From CAIWAH01 sp964602595 (GTDB lineage: Bacteria > Verrucomicrobiota > Verrucomicrobiia > Limisphaerales > UBA9464): a DNA stretch of 64,000 nucleotides. Positions 35,311 through 44,072 of the stretch are shown here, piece by piece (the first letter of the stretch is position 1; every line of letters starts with the position of its first letter). Both the position numbers and the translations under genes were made by a program. Location: NCBI GenBank assembly GCA_964602595.1, contig CAZRRO010000016.1, positions 102,581 through 166,580 on the forward strand. Direction: 5' to 3'. The notes beneath the pieces are model-generated. The model ran no database searches. It had not been told where the DNA came from and was given only the letters and a program-made list of their open reading frames with translations.

Positions 35311-38300
35311 TCAATTTCCTGCCGGCGTGATGACCCGATAGAGGCGGGCTGGACGTTGGGCCGGCGGGGTATTGTCGGTGACGGTGATTTCGCCGTTGGC
35401 CGTGGCGGCAGGGACTTCGCTCAGCGTCTGCCAGCCGGCGCCGTTCGCGGCGCCGGCATGGGCGACGCGGTAGGTTCGGCCGGCGACCGCGGGGAAACGC
35501 AGGGTCACGGTGCCGTCCGCGGCGACTTCGAGGCGCAGCCGGAGCGCGCTGGTCGCGTTCCGCGGATCGGTGCCGGCGAGGAATTCCTCCAGCGTGCTCA
35601 CGCCGTCGCCGTCGGGATCGGAGCCGGCGTCCGAACCGCTGCTGGGATCGAACCCGTTGAGGCTCTCCCAGGCGTCCGCCAAGCCGTCGCCGTCCCGGTC
35701 GGTGCCGGGCAGCCGATTGGGGGCGCCGGGCGACGCGACGTCAGGGAACGCGACGACCAGGCTACCGCCGTCGAGGTAACGGCCCTCGGAAACGCCCAGG
35801 GTTTGCGGCAGGAAGGCGACCGAGTCGAGCAGCACGCGGTTGGGGTCGTAGAGGCGGAGGGTTTCGCCCCACGCATCGAGCTGGAAGCCGACGTGGTTCG
35901 GGCCGTCTTGAAGGTCGCCGTCGGCCAGGAGTTGCAGGTGGCCGCCGGCCGCGATGAACGACAGCGGCGGGACGGGGAACCGGGTGATGCCGGCCAGCGA
36001 CGGATCGTCGGTGAGGAAGTGGCCGGCGAGGTTTACCGGCAATTCGGCGGGATTGTAGAGCTCCAGCCAGTCCACCGAATTGGTGCCGCCTTCGGCGAGC
36101 CATTCGTTGAGCCGGACGCCCGCGGATAACCCGAGCGGGGCGGCGGCGGCATTGGCGAAACCGGGCGAAGGCGACGCCAGCAGCTCCCAGCCTAAGGCGG
36201 TGCGACCCACGGGCCGATTGGCCAACTGCGGGCCAAAGGTGACGGTGTCGAGCAGTTGGCCACGGGCGTCAAACAGGCTCAGCGTCGTGCCGCCGTCGCG
36301 CAGGGCGCGGCCGAGGTTCACCTGACCCGGCCGGGAATTGGTGGTCGCGAGGATCACCAGGTGGCTGTTGGCAGGGATGGAGGTGCCCGCGGGGAAGACC
36401 CATTCGCCCGGCCGGGGTTCGCCCACGCTCACGCTGTGCCCTGCCAGCGACACAGCCGTGGCCGCGGGGTTGTGCAGTTCGAACCAGTCGGACAGCACCG
36501 GGGTGGGCTGGTCGGCCGAGGGCTGGAAGCGCGCGAGGATTTCGTTCAGGCGCAGTCCCGTGCCCAGGGCCGCAAGATAGTTGCTACTGCCGGGACTCGC
36601 ACTGAAGGGCAGGGCGGTCCAGGCGCCGGTGCCGTCGGGCAGCCGGCCTGTGGCCAGGCCGAGGCCGGAGTTGCGCCAGGTCACCCGGTCGAGTTCGGCG
36701 CCGTCGCCGGAGCGCAGGACCAGTTCGTCGCCGGTCGCGGTGAGCTTGAAATCCACGTGGTCCGGACCCGGATTCTCGTCCGCCTTCAACGTCACGAACC
36801 CGCCGCCCGCGACGAACACGGGCGCGGTGACCCGGAACAGGGCGTTGCTGGTGCCGAGCAGGCTGCCGCGCACGGCGACTGGCCGGGTGTCGAGGTTGTG
36901 CAGTTCGATCCAGTCGTCGCCGAGATCGGAATTGGCGACGTATTCGTTGAGGCGGAGGCTGGCTGGGTCGCCCAGCGGTGCGGCCTCGTTGACGCCGGTG
37001 GGGGTCGGCTCGCAGAGCGTCCAGCCGGCCGCGGTGCGGCCGAGCGAGAACCCGGCGAGCGCCGGACCGAAGGTGACGGCGTCTACCAGATTGGTCCGCG
37101 CATCGAACAACGCCAAGGTGCCGCCATCACGATCCAGGCCGAACCCGGCGCTGAGCGAACCCAGGGTCCCGTTGGTGCCGCCGAACACGCGCAGGTAAGC
37201 GCCCGCGGCGAGGGAGGTGCCGGCCGGGAACAATAATCGTCGCGGTTCGCTGCTGTCGCTCAGGCTCCAGCCGGCGAGGTTCGCCGGGGTGGTGCCGGCG
37301 TTGTGCAACTCGATCCAGTCGGTTGACGGCGGGATGGCCGAGGCGATTTCATTGAGGCGCACGGCCGGCGCCGGTGCCGCGGAGTTCGCCGTGCCGGGCG
37401 TCCCGTCACCGGGTTGGCTGGCGTGCCAGTTGGCCGGATCGTCGGGATCGCCCTGCGGATCGGTGAGCTCGAGCGAAGCGCCGAGGCCGTCGGGTTGCGC
37501 GGGCCAGGGCAGGTCGTCGCCGAAGGTGACCGAAGTGACGGTGCGGCCGTCGCGGTCGAGCAGCGCGATGCGTTCACCGCCGTTGTTCAGGCCGCCGCCA
37601 TACCAGCCAGCCACGGTGACCGCCGGATAACGGGTCCCGAAGGCCGCCGGATTGGCGTCGCTGGCGAGCACCAGGCGGGAGCCGGGGGCCAGCGGTGGGA
37701 AGGGCTTCGGGAAACGGAAGGTCACTCCGGTGAACGAGTGATCCGACAGGTCCACCGGAAGTCCGCCCGCGTTGAGCAGTTCGATGAACTCAAACGCATC
37801 ACCGCCGGGCGGGTTATACATCAGCTCCGAAATCCGGACCGCGGGGCCGGCCTCGGAAACGGTGAAGCGCGCGTCGCTGAGGGCGCTCCAGTTCGTGCCG
37901 GCAAGGGTGCGGGCGAGGACTCGGGTGGAGGCGCCCAGCGTGAGCGGGACCGAGTAGGTCTGCGCCCCGGGGGCGGGAGTGTTGGCGAAGGCCAGCCGCG
38001 GGTCGGTGCCGTCGGTCGTGAAATGGATCGTGCCGGCGAGGCTCGACATCGTGAGCTGGAAGCCGGCGGGCACGGTGCCGCCGTGCCGGTTGAACACCGG
38101 CGCGTTGGACGACGCGAGAAAGCCCGCCCGTTGGAAGCTGTTCGTCACCCACCGGCGACGGCCGCTGATCCAGGAACTGATCGTGTTGTTGAACCCGGAG
38201 ATCGACGGGGCGACCCGCGCCTTGACCTCCTCGTAGCGGGCCCGCAGCCGCTCATCGGTGAGCGGGCCGTCGTTGAAGAAGGCGCGATGGACGCGGTCGG

Positions 38301-41169
38301 CGAAGAGCAGCTTGAACTCCGGCGACCGCTTCAGCGCGTTGAACATCTGCTGGTAGTCGGTCGTGCCCCAGGGCGGCGACAGCGTCGAGAGCGTGGTGGC
38401 GATGGTGTCATAGCTGACGGAATGGCCGGTGAAGGCGAACTCGGCGTCCCACGGGTAGAAGCGGAACTTGGCGCCGGGAACCCGCTCGCGGGCGGCGCGG
38501 GTGTTGTTGTGCGGCCAGTCGTCGTTGTCCGCCCAGATGTGCGGCAGCAGGTAGTCCACGAAGTTTTCGAGGTCCATCCGGGCCGCCACGTTCTCGTAGT
38601 TGGCCCGCACGGTCAGGTCGAGGCGGACGGCAGAGCGCAGCTGGCTCCAGGCGACGGCGTCGCCACGCACGACCTGGTTCATGGCGCCGATGACGTCCCA
38701 CTGGTCGCCGCCGCCGTGATACCGCTGGAGGAAGTCGTCATCCACGCGTTCGGCGGGGTTGTAGATGCCCTTGTAGACACCGTTGAGGAACACGTTCACG
38801 AACGTGCCGTGGCAGGCCACGATGCCGACGTCGCCGACCAGCGAGCGCACGAACTCGTCCTTCATGAGCGGGTTCGAGTGGTCGTTCATGCCGGCGCGCA
38901 GGTGCAGGCTGTTGAAGGACGACACGGTGGTGTCGGGAAACATCGGGTAGTCCAGCCGTCCGGGTCCGTATTCGCCACGGAAGTAGAGCCGGAAACTGTA
39001 TTTGCTCTCGGGCAGGTTGCCGGACCGGTAGTTGTAGAGGCTGCGGATATAGTCACCGCCAGCCACGCGGATGCCGGCGTCGATCTGGAACCCTCCGTTG
39101 TCCTCCGGCCGGATCAGCTCGACGGACACCGGCCGTTCCCACGCCGGGCCGTGTTTGTCCGTGTTGCGTGGGCTGTATTCCATGATGCCGGCCTGGCCGT
39201 AGAGGTTGTTGGTGGCCGTCACCAGGGAGAGCGCGGGCAGCAGGCGGCGGCTGGCCGACAGGTTGAACAGGTAGGTGTGCGTGCCGACCGTGGAGGGCAG
39301 GTGGTTGGCGGCGAACGCGGCCGCGCGGATCACGCGGCTGGCAGGAATCGTCAGCGGACCGGAATAGGGGTTGCCCGTGGTCAGCGTCGGGGCGGCGCCA
39401 TTGGTCGTGTAGCGGATCGTTGCGCCCGGCGTTTCGGTGGCGAGGGAAAGCGTGAACGGCCGGTCGAAGAAGCCGCGTTCCACGCTGAAGCGGACGGCCG
39501 CCGCGCGGTTGGTGATCGTGCTCGTGCCGTTGGCGAAGCCGGGCGTGGGCGAACTGAAGTAACGCCAGGCGTCCGTCGCGCCCGGGCCCTGCCGGCCGTA
39601 GGAATGATCGGTGCCCTGTTCCGGATAACGCACCTCGCTGACCGTCTGCCGCGGAAGTTCGGGCCCGAGCAGGCGCAGGCTGTCGCCGGTGCCGTTGAGC
39701 TTGAAGTTGGTGTGCAGCCGGGCGCCCACGGTTGTGGGGCGGCGATCCTTGCCGGAAGCCCAGACAATCAGAAAGCCGTTGGCCGGCAGCGTCACCGACG
39801 GGAAGATCCACTGGCCTTCCTCATCGCGGTCGTTGCTGAGGGACCAGCCTTCCAAGTTCACCGGCACCGAGCCGCGGTTTTGCAGCTCGATCCAGTCTTC
39901 GGTGTCGCCGTCCTCGTCCACGGCGCCGTTCCCGTTCTCGGCCAGCAGTTCGTTGATGACCACCGGCGGCACCGGCAGGCCGGAATCCACCGTGTAGCTC
40001 CAGCCGGTCGCCACGAAGGGATGCGGCTCCGGTTCGTCGGAGGCGATTCCATGGTCCGGCGCCCAGATGAAGGCAGCCGTGCCGTTGGCCGCGGGCGGGA
40101 ACAGGAACCGATACGGCCCTGGACCCGCGCCGGTCACCGCGGTGGCCGCCACGCCGTTCAACCGGAGGTCGGTGGCGTCCACACCGGCGACGGAGCGGTT
40201 GAAGGTCAGCTCGACCGCCGCGAGCTGCCGGACCGTCAGGCCGGGCGGGGGCAGCCGTTGGAGCAGAGCCGGGCCGGCGGCATCGAGCAGTTCGTAGTTC
40301 CAGACGGATCCGGGCGCGCCGCCATCGAAGCGTTGGGCGTCGAGGTCGGTGATCTGGTGCAGGCTGCCCCAACTGATCTGCACGCCGCCGAACGCCGGTC
40401 GCGTGAAGGTGAAGGTGTAGGTCGAACCGCTGCCGGAAACTCCGGTGGCCGGAATGCCGTTCACCAGGAAATGCGCTGCCGACACGCCGGTAACGGGCTC
40501 GGAAAAGGTCACCGTGATCGAGTTCAGGTTGGTGAGCAGCCCCGGCGGCGGCAGCACCGCGGCGATGCGGGGAGGCTCGGGCGTCTTCTCGGTGGCGACC
40601 AGTTCGGCGTCGAAGACGAGGTCGCTGCTGCCGAGCGACCCGTTGAGGACGACGACGGCCAGCACGTTTTCGCCGGGAATGAGGATTGCGGCGGGGTTGG
40701 TGATGGACTGGGTGTTCCAGACGTATTCCTCGGCCGCCGTGGCAAGGGAGGTTTGGTCGGGGTCCGTTTCCGGGGCCCGGAAGGCGGCGACGCGCTGGCC
40801 ATTCAGGTAGGCGACGAAGCCGTCGTCGCACACCGTTGTCAGGTCGAGGGCGGAGACATTGGCGGGATTGACCACGGAGAACTTGCGACGCAGGAACAGC
40901 GTGGAGTGGACATTCTGCATGCCGGTCAGGTCAGTGCCGGTGAAGCCCGGTTCACCGTAGGCAAATGCGCCATTGCCGACGCGCCAGGCGGCGTCGCCAA
41001 ACGTCACTTGCCGCCAGGCTTCAGGCGCGGCGGGCGACGGATGGGTGATCCCGGGAAAGTAACGCCAGGCGCTGTTGGTGCTGATCAGGGTGGCGGCGTG
41101 CCCCAACCCAGCCGGCAGCAGCAGGATGGCCAGCAGGACGAGGCGGATCAGCGACGCGAGGGCATGCAT
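35311..41169 (-). CDS. Secreted CotH kinase/lamin-tail domain protein
   Basis: 1,952 residues with a signal peptide (MHALASLIRLVLLAILLLPAGLGHA). Six lamin-tail (LTD) domains begin near residues 400, 1110, 1266, 1401, 1536 and 1683, each with a VRLNE-type first strand and a DWIELHN/YN signature. The CotH kinase-like domain spans roughly 670-1040, with GVYKGIYNPAERVDDDFL and FRFYPWDAEFAF as its ATP-site and metal-site regions. A chitobiase-like beta unit follows (about 1060-1105). Near the C-terminus (1826-1880) two aspartate-rich calcium-binding repeats of the thrombospondin-3 type occur (DRDGDGLAD, DPDGDGVSTL). CotH homologues phosphorylate secreted proteins; this one is probably an extracellular matrix or cell-surface protein. 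Confidence 0.85.
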   Translation of the reverse strand: MHALASLIRLVLLAILLLPAGLGHAATLISTNSAWRYFPGITHPSPAAPEAWRQVTFGDAAWRVGNGAFAYGEPGFTGTDLTGMQNVHSTLFLRRKFSVVNPANVSALDLTTVCDDGFVAYLNGQRVAAFRAPETDPDQTSLATAAEEYVWNTQSITNPAAILIPGENVLAVVVLNGSLGSSDLVFDAELVATEKTPEPPRIAAVLPPPGLLTNLNSITVTFSEPVTGVSAAHFLVNGIPATGVSGSGSTYTFTFTRPAFGGVQISWGSLHQITDLDAQRFDGGAPGSVWNYELLDAAGPALLQRLPPPGLTVRQLAAVELTFNRSVAGVDATDLRLNGVAATAVTGAGPGPYRFLFPPAANGTAAFIWAPDHGIASDEPEPHPFVATGWSYTVDSGLPVPPVVINELLAENGNGAVDEDGDTEDWIELQNRGSVPVNLEGWSLSNDRDEEGQWIFPSVTLPANGFLIVWASGKDRRPTTVGARLHTNFKLNGTGDSLRLLGPELPRQTVSEVRYPEQGTDHSYGRQGPGATDAWRYFSSPTPGFANGTSTITNRAAAVRFSVERGFFDRPFTLSLATETPGATIRYTTNGAAPTLTTGNPYSGPLTIPASRVIRAAAFAANHLPSTVGTHTYLFNLSASRRLLPALSLVTATNNLYGQAGIMEYSPRNTDKHGPAWERPVSVELIRPEDNGGFQIDAGIRVAGGDYIRSLYNYRSGNLPESKYSFRLYFRGEYGPGRLDYPMFPDTTVSSFNSLHLRAGMNDHSNPLMKDEFVRSLVGDVGIVACHGTFVNVFLNGVYKGIYNPAERVDDDFLQRYHGGGDQWDVIGAMNQVVRGDAVAWSQLRSAVRLDLTVRANYENVAARMDLENFVDYLLPHIWADNDDWPHNNTRAARERVPGAKFRFYPWDAEFAFTGHSVSYDTIATTLSTLSPPWGTTDYQQMFNALKRSPEFKLLFADRVHRAFFNDGPLTDERLRARYEEVKARVAPSISGFNNTISSWISGRRRWVTNSFQRAGFLASSNAPVFNRHGGTVPAGFQLTMSSLAGTIHFTTDGTDPRLAFANTPAPGAQTYSVPLTLGASTRVLARTLAGTNWSALSDARFTVSEAGPAVRISELMYNPPGGDAFEFIELLNAGGLPVDLSDHSFTGVTFRFPKPFPPLAPGSRLVLASDANPAAFGTRYPAVTVAGWYGGGLNNGGERIALLDRDGRTVTSVTFGDDLPWPAQPDGLGASLELTDPQGDPDDPANWHASQPGDGTPGTANSAAPAPAVRLNEIASAIPPSTDWIELHNAGTTPANLAGWSLSDSSEPRRLLFPAGTSLAAGAYLRVFGGTNGTLGSLSAGFGLDRDGGTLALFDARTNLVDAVTFGPALAGFSLGRTAAGWTLCEPTPTGVNEAAPLGDPASLRLNEYVANSDLGDDWIELHNLDTRPVAVRGSLLGTSNALFRVTAPVFVAGGGFVTLKADENPGPDHVDFKLTATGDELVLRSGDGAELDRVTWRNSGLGLATGRLPDGTGAWTALPFSASPGSSNYLAALGTGLRLNEILARFQPSADQPTPVLSDWFELHNPAATAVSLAGHSVSVGEPRPGEWVFPAGTSIPANSHLVILATTNSRPGQVNLGRALRDGGTTLSLFDARGQLLDTVTFGPQLANRPVGRTALGWELLASPSPGFANAAAAPLGLSAGVRLNEWLAEGGTNSVDWLELYNPAELPVNLAGHFLTDDPSLAGITRFPVPPLSFIAAGGHLQLLADGDLQDGPNHVGFQLDAWGETLRLYDPNRVLLDSVAFLPQTLGVSEGRYLDGGSLVVAFPDVASPGAPNRLPGTDRDGDGLADAWESLNGFDPSSGSDAGSDPDGDGVSTLEEFLAGTDPRNATSALRLRLEVAADGTVTLRFPAVAGRTYRVAHAGAANGAGWQTLSEVPAATANGEITVTDNTPPAQRPARLYRVITPAGN

Positions 41170-41224
41170 GAGGATGCGGGACCATGCCCGCTGGCCGGCC
41201 GCCGGTCAAAGGCCCGCCGGCCCC

Positions 41225-42160
41225 TCAATACCAGCGCAGGCGGAACCAGGGGAACAGCACCTCGCTCAGCGTCACGGCGAGGAAGATGCAGCTCACGACG
41301 CCGTTCAGCTTGAAGAAGGCGACGTTGATGGCCACCGGATCGCGCCGGCGCCGGGCGATGACGTGTTCGAGCAGGAGCAGCCCGAGGATGAGCGTGAGGC
41401 CGATCCAGTAGGCCAGGCGGAAGCCGCATAGGATTCCGAAAAGGGCCAGCAACGCCCACATGAACAGGTGGGTGAGAAAGGCCACGCCGAGGGCATTGGC
41501 CGGACCCCAGCGCACGACCAGCGATCGCAGCCCGTTCTGACGGTCGAATTCGTAGTCCTGCGTCGCGTAGATGATGTCGAAACCGATCAGCCAGAGCACG
41601 ACCGCCAGTGCCAGGGTCAGTGGCACGAACGCACTGAACGGCAGCCAAGGTCCTTTGGCATCCACGCCGGGCAGGAAGCGGAATTCACCCTCCACCGCGA
41701 GCCAGGCCCCGATGGGAGCCAGCGCGAGGGCTATGCCGAGCCAAACATGGGTGAAGTCGGTGAAGCGTTTCGTCAGCGAATAGAAGCAGACGAAGAACAG
41801 CGCGACCGGAGAGAGCTTGAAGCACAGCGGATTCAATCCCCACGCGGCGGCGAGGAAACCCGCCGCGGTCAGGCCGCAGAGCGTGACGGCGCTTGCGAGG
41901 CTGATTTCGCCGGTGGCGAGGTGGCGTTTGGCCGTGCGGGGATTCAGTGCGTCGAACTTGCGGTCCACGATCCGGTTGAAGGCCATCGCGCAGGTGCGGG
42001 CGCAGACCATGGCGACCAGGGCCAGCAGGAACACGCGGGTGCCGGGCCAGCCGTTGGTCTCCCGGGCGGCCACCACCATCGCCGCGAGGGCGAAGGGCAG
42101 CGCGAACACGGTGTGGCTCAGCTTCACGAAGCTGCCCCACTTGATGAGCGTGGTGAACAT
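41225..42160 (-). CDS. UbiA-type prenyltransferase (MqnP-like)
   Basis: 311 residues with eight or nine membrane helices. The two aspartate-rich prenyl-diphosphate motifs are NRIVDRKFDALNPRTAKR (about 62-79) and DYEFDRQNGLRS (about 200-211). The 4-hydroxybenzoate polyprenyltransferase type clusters with UbiX/UbiD-like enzymes; since many Verrucomicrobiota make menaquinone by the futalosine route, MqnP is the likeliest role. The UbiX-type gene is 0.5 kb upstream, on the same strand, separated only by the four-helix-bundle gene. The ATG at 42160 directly follows a repeat tract, and I see no normal ribosome-binding site. Confidence 0.85.
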   Translation of the reverse strand: MFTTLIKWGSFVKLSHTVFALPFALAAMVVAARETNGWPGTRVFLLALVAMVCARTCAMAFNRIVDRKFDALNPRTAKRHLATGEISLASAVTLCGLTAAGFLAAAWGLNPLCFKLSPVALFFVCFYSLTKRFTDFTHVWLGIALALAPIGAWLAVEGEFRFLPGVDAKGPWLPFSAFVPLTLALAVVLWLIGFDIIYATQDYEFDRQNGLRSLVVRWGPANALGVAFLTHLFMWALLALFGILCGFRLAYWIGLTLILGLLLLEHVIARRRRDPVAINVAFFKLNGVVSCIFLAVTLSEVLFPWFRLRWY

Positions 42161-42204
42161 GTTGAAACTCTGAACTTCGAACCCGGAACTCAGAACGTTG
42201 AACT
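42161..42204. repeat. AACTC/GAAAC-type short repeat, right arm
   Basis: A 44-base tract built from near-heptameric steps (GTTGAAACTC TGAACTTCGA ACCCGGAACT ...; each piece is short). It abuts the start codon of the UbiA-type gene and contains the stop codon (42190-42192) of the four-helix-bundle gene. It is inverted relative to 42643-42680. Confidence 0.65.
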
Positions 42205-42672
42205 GGCCCCTGGCTCCGGCCGACGTTTCGGGACGGAATGGGCCGTCCGGGATTGCCGGAGTCGGGTCTGTTCCGCCGTCTTGATACTTGCCTTGAAGAT
42301 GCGAATCAGTTCCTCGACTTCTTTGAGCACGAACCCCAAGCGGACATTCTCACCGAGCCAATGTTTGCGGTCAACCAGCCGGGCCCAGCGCCGGCATTCC
42401 CGGAGTTCCTTGAGGCAGATCTTGAGCTTGTGGATGAAGTCATCCTGCGACTCAGGCTCCTGCGCTTCGCCGTGGTTGCCATAAGGTGAGGTGCCGGAGC
42501 GCAGTAGTTGGCCGCCCAAGTGGCCGGCCGCCTTGGTCGAAGGCAAGGACTCGGTGACGTCGATGATGGCGGACGCGAATTCCAGCAACCGCTCTTCCAG
42601 GTCGTAAGCCCGGGGTGGCTTGGCGGATCCACCGTGGACCGTGGGTTTCGAGGTTCTGAGTTCAGAGTTCAA
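42190..42672 (-). CDS. Four-helix-bundle (S23 ribosomal intervening-sequence type) protein
   Basis: 160 residues. The core AYDLEERLLEFASAIIDV, then LLRSGTSPYGNHGEAQEPES and FIHKLKICLKELRECRRWARLV is the classic pattern of the four-helix-bundle protein family found in intervening sequences of 23S rRNA and at repeats in many genomes. Biochemical function is not established. No ATG is available; TTG at 42672 is the start by frame, and both it and the stop codon lie within the flanking repeats. The C-terminal 30 residues (SRTAHSVPKRRPEPGASSTF) look like read-through into flanking sequence. Confidence 0.75.
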   Translation of the reverse strand: MNSELRTSKPTVHGGSAKPPRAYDLEERLLEFASAIIDVTESLPSTKAAGHLGGQLLRSGTSPYGNHGEAQEPESQDDFIHKLKICLKELRECRRWARLVDRKHWLGENVRLGFVLKEVEELIRIFKASIKTAEQTRLRQSRTAHSVPKRRPEPGASSTF

Positions 42673-42680
42673 GGTTCACC
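42643..42680. repeat. AACTC/GAAAC-type short repeat, left arm
   Basis: A 38-base tract (GGGTTTCGAG GTTCTGAG TTCAGAGTTC AAGGTTCACC in short pieces) that contains the TTG start of the four-helix-bundle gene. It is inverted relative to the tract at 42161-42204; related sequence lies inside proA at 16761-16793. Confidence 0.65.
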
Positions 42681-42692
42681 GTTCGCCTTGGC

Positions 42693-43250
42693 TTATTCTG
42701 GTTCGTCCTGCCACCGGACAACAAGGCTGTGCTTCACGCCCAGATGGTCCAGCACCCGGGCGACCACGGTGTCCACCACCGCCTCAACCGTCTGCGGCAG
42801 CGTGTAATAACTGGGGTTCGCCGGCAGGATCTGGGCGCCAGCCTGGATGAGCAGCTCGAAGTTTTTCACATGCACGAGGGATAGCGGCGTCTCGCGGGGG
42901 ACCAGAATCAGCTTCCGGCGTTCCTTCAGCATCACGTCCGCGCAACGCAGCATGGCGTCCGACGACAGGCCGTGGGCAATCCGGCCGAGTGAGCCCATGC
43001 TGCACGGGATGACGACCATCGCATCGGGTGGGTTGGAGCCGCTGGCGAAGGGCAGGTTCATGGAACGATGCCCGTGCTGCTGCACGCCCTCGCGCAGGCG
43101 CAATCCGGCCGGCAATTCCGTCGCAAGCACCTGCGGGGCATATTGGCTCAGGATGACGTGGACCTCGTGTTCGGACGGGTCCAAATGGTCAAGCAGTCGC
43201 TGCGCATACAGCGAGCCGCTGGCGCCCGTGATGGCGACAAGCAAACGCAT
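42693..43250 (-). CDS. UbiX-type flavin prenyltransferase
   Basis: 185 residues, the normal length. LLVAITGASGSLYAQRLLDHL (FMN-binding), AMVVIPCSMGSLGRIAHG and LVPRETPLSLVHVKNFELL are diagnostic. The enzyme attaches a dimethylallyl group to FMN to make prenylated FMN, the cofactor of UbiD-type decarboxylases. No UbiD-like gene is in the window. A UbiA-type prenyltransferase is next on the same strand beyond the inserted four-helix-bundle cassette, so quinone (probably menaquinone) synthesis is the likely pathway. Confidence 0.93.
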   Translation of the reverse strand: MRLLVAITGASGSLYAQRLLDHLDPSEHEVHVILSQYAPQVLATELPAGLRLREGVQQHGHRSMNLPFASGSNPPDAMVVIPCSMGSLGRIAHGLSSDAMLRCADVMLKERRKLILVPRETPLSLVHVKNFELLIQAGAQILPANPSYYTLPQTVEAVVDTVVARVLDHLGVKHSLVVRWQDEPE

Positions 43251-43343
43251 GGCTGCACTATGGACCGGAAGCCCGGGAAAGCGAGCCGAGGGCGGCCCAT
43301 GACGCCGGCTTCCCAAAGCGCCCCGATTTCCTATCCTGCCTTC

Positions 43344-43829
43344 ATGCCAAGCTTCGACATCGTGTCCAAGGTCAACTCCATGGAGTTGGAAAACGCCATC
43401 AGCCAAGCCCAGAAGGAATTGGTCACCCGGTTCGACTTCAAGGGCGCCAACGCCGAGATCGTGCTTGAGAAGAACGAGATCAAGCTTCGCGCCAATGACG
43501 CCTTCAAGATGCGGGCGCTCGTCGAGATCGTGATCGGCAAGCTGACCAAACGTGGCATCAGCCTGAAGAACGTGGACCAGGGTGAGGCCGAACTGTCGCC
43601 GCTCGGCCATGCCCGGCAGATCATCAAGATCAAGCAGGGCATCGAGGGCTCCGTCGCCAAGCAGATCAGCCAGTTCATCCGCGGAACCGGCCTCAAGGTG
43701 ACTGCGGCGATCCAGGGCGACGAACTGCGCGTGAGCGGGAAGAACCGCGACGACCTCCAGGCCGCCATCGCGGCGGTGAAGGGCGAGGACTTCCCGGTCG
43801 CGGTGAGTTTCGTGAACTTCCGCGACTGA
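43344..43829 (+). CDS. yajQ: YajQ family nucleotide-binding protein
   Basis: 161 residues with a duplicated RNA-recognition-like fold. MPSFDIVSKVNSMELENAISQAQKEL at the N-terminus and SKQISQFIRGTGLKVTAAIQGDELRVSGKNRDDLQ near the end (here in short pieces: ELRVSGKNRDDLQ) are conserved in YajQ. Homologues bind GTP/ATP or cyclic di-GMP. The ATG at 43344 is the family start; a 92-residue upstream in-frame extension is not family-like. The gene is divergent from the UbiX-type gene. Confidence 0.92.
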   Translation: MPSFDIVSKVNSMELENAISQAQKELVTRFDFKGANAEIVLEKNEIKLRANDAFKMRALVEIVIGKLTKRGISLKNVDQGEAELSPLGHARQIIKIKQGIEGSVAKQISQFIRGTGLKVTAAIQGDELRVSGKNRDDLQAAIAAVKGEDFPVAVSFVNFRD

Positions 43830-43845
43830 AGGTTGCCGGCCCAAC

Positions 43846-43991
43846 GTGCCGCCGGCTTCCAGCCGACGGAACCCCCGAGGCACCCGTGACCTACGGCCGA
43901 AGTGTCCGTCGGCTCGGGTGGCCGCAGGCCGTTCATCTCGTCTGAGGCCGTGTGAATTCGCCATGGACTACCGGCTGGAAGCCGGCAGCAC
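43846..43991. repeat. Intergenic inverted-repeat element
   Basis: Twenty-base arms at 43846-43865 and 43972-43991 are inverted copies with 19 of 20 positions complementary. A second inner pair, CCGACGGA (43863-43870) and TCCGTCGG (43905-43912), is nested inside. It looks like an interspersed palindromic or MITE-like element. No gene is inside, and it lies before the PVC cytochrome gene. Confidence 0.55.
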
Positions 43992-44072
43992 TTTCCCGGC
44001 GGAGCAAAATTCCCCGGCCCTTCCGCGTCATCCCGCTTCCCCTCGCGGCCAAGTTCTGGACACTTGCCGCCC

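Larger units (their letters stand above)
42161..42680 (-). mobile_element. Candidate mobile cassette carrying a four-helix-bundle gene
   Basis: About 520 bases between two inverted tracts of the same AACTC/GAAAC-type repeat. The cassette sits between the UbiX- and UbiA-type genes, which share a strand and a pathway and are normally adjacent or coupled. The enclosed protein belongs to the same family as the intervening-sequence proteins of 23S rRNA insertions, known to ride on small insertions. No transposase is present, so movement would need outside factors. Mobility is inference. Confidence 0.4.
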
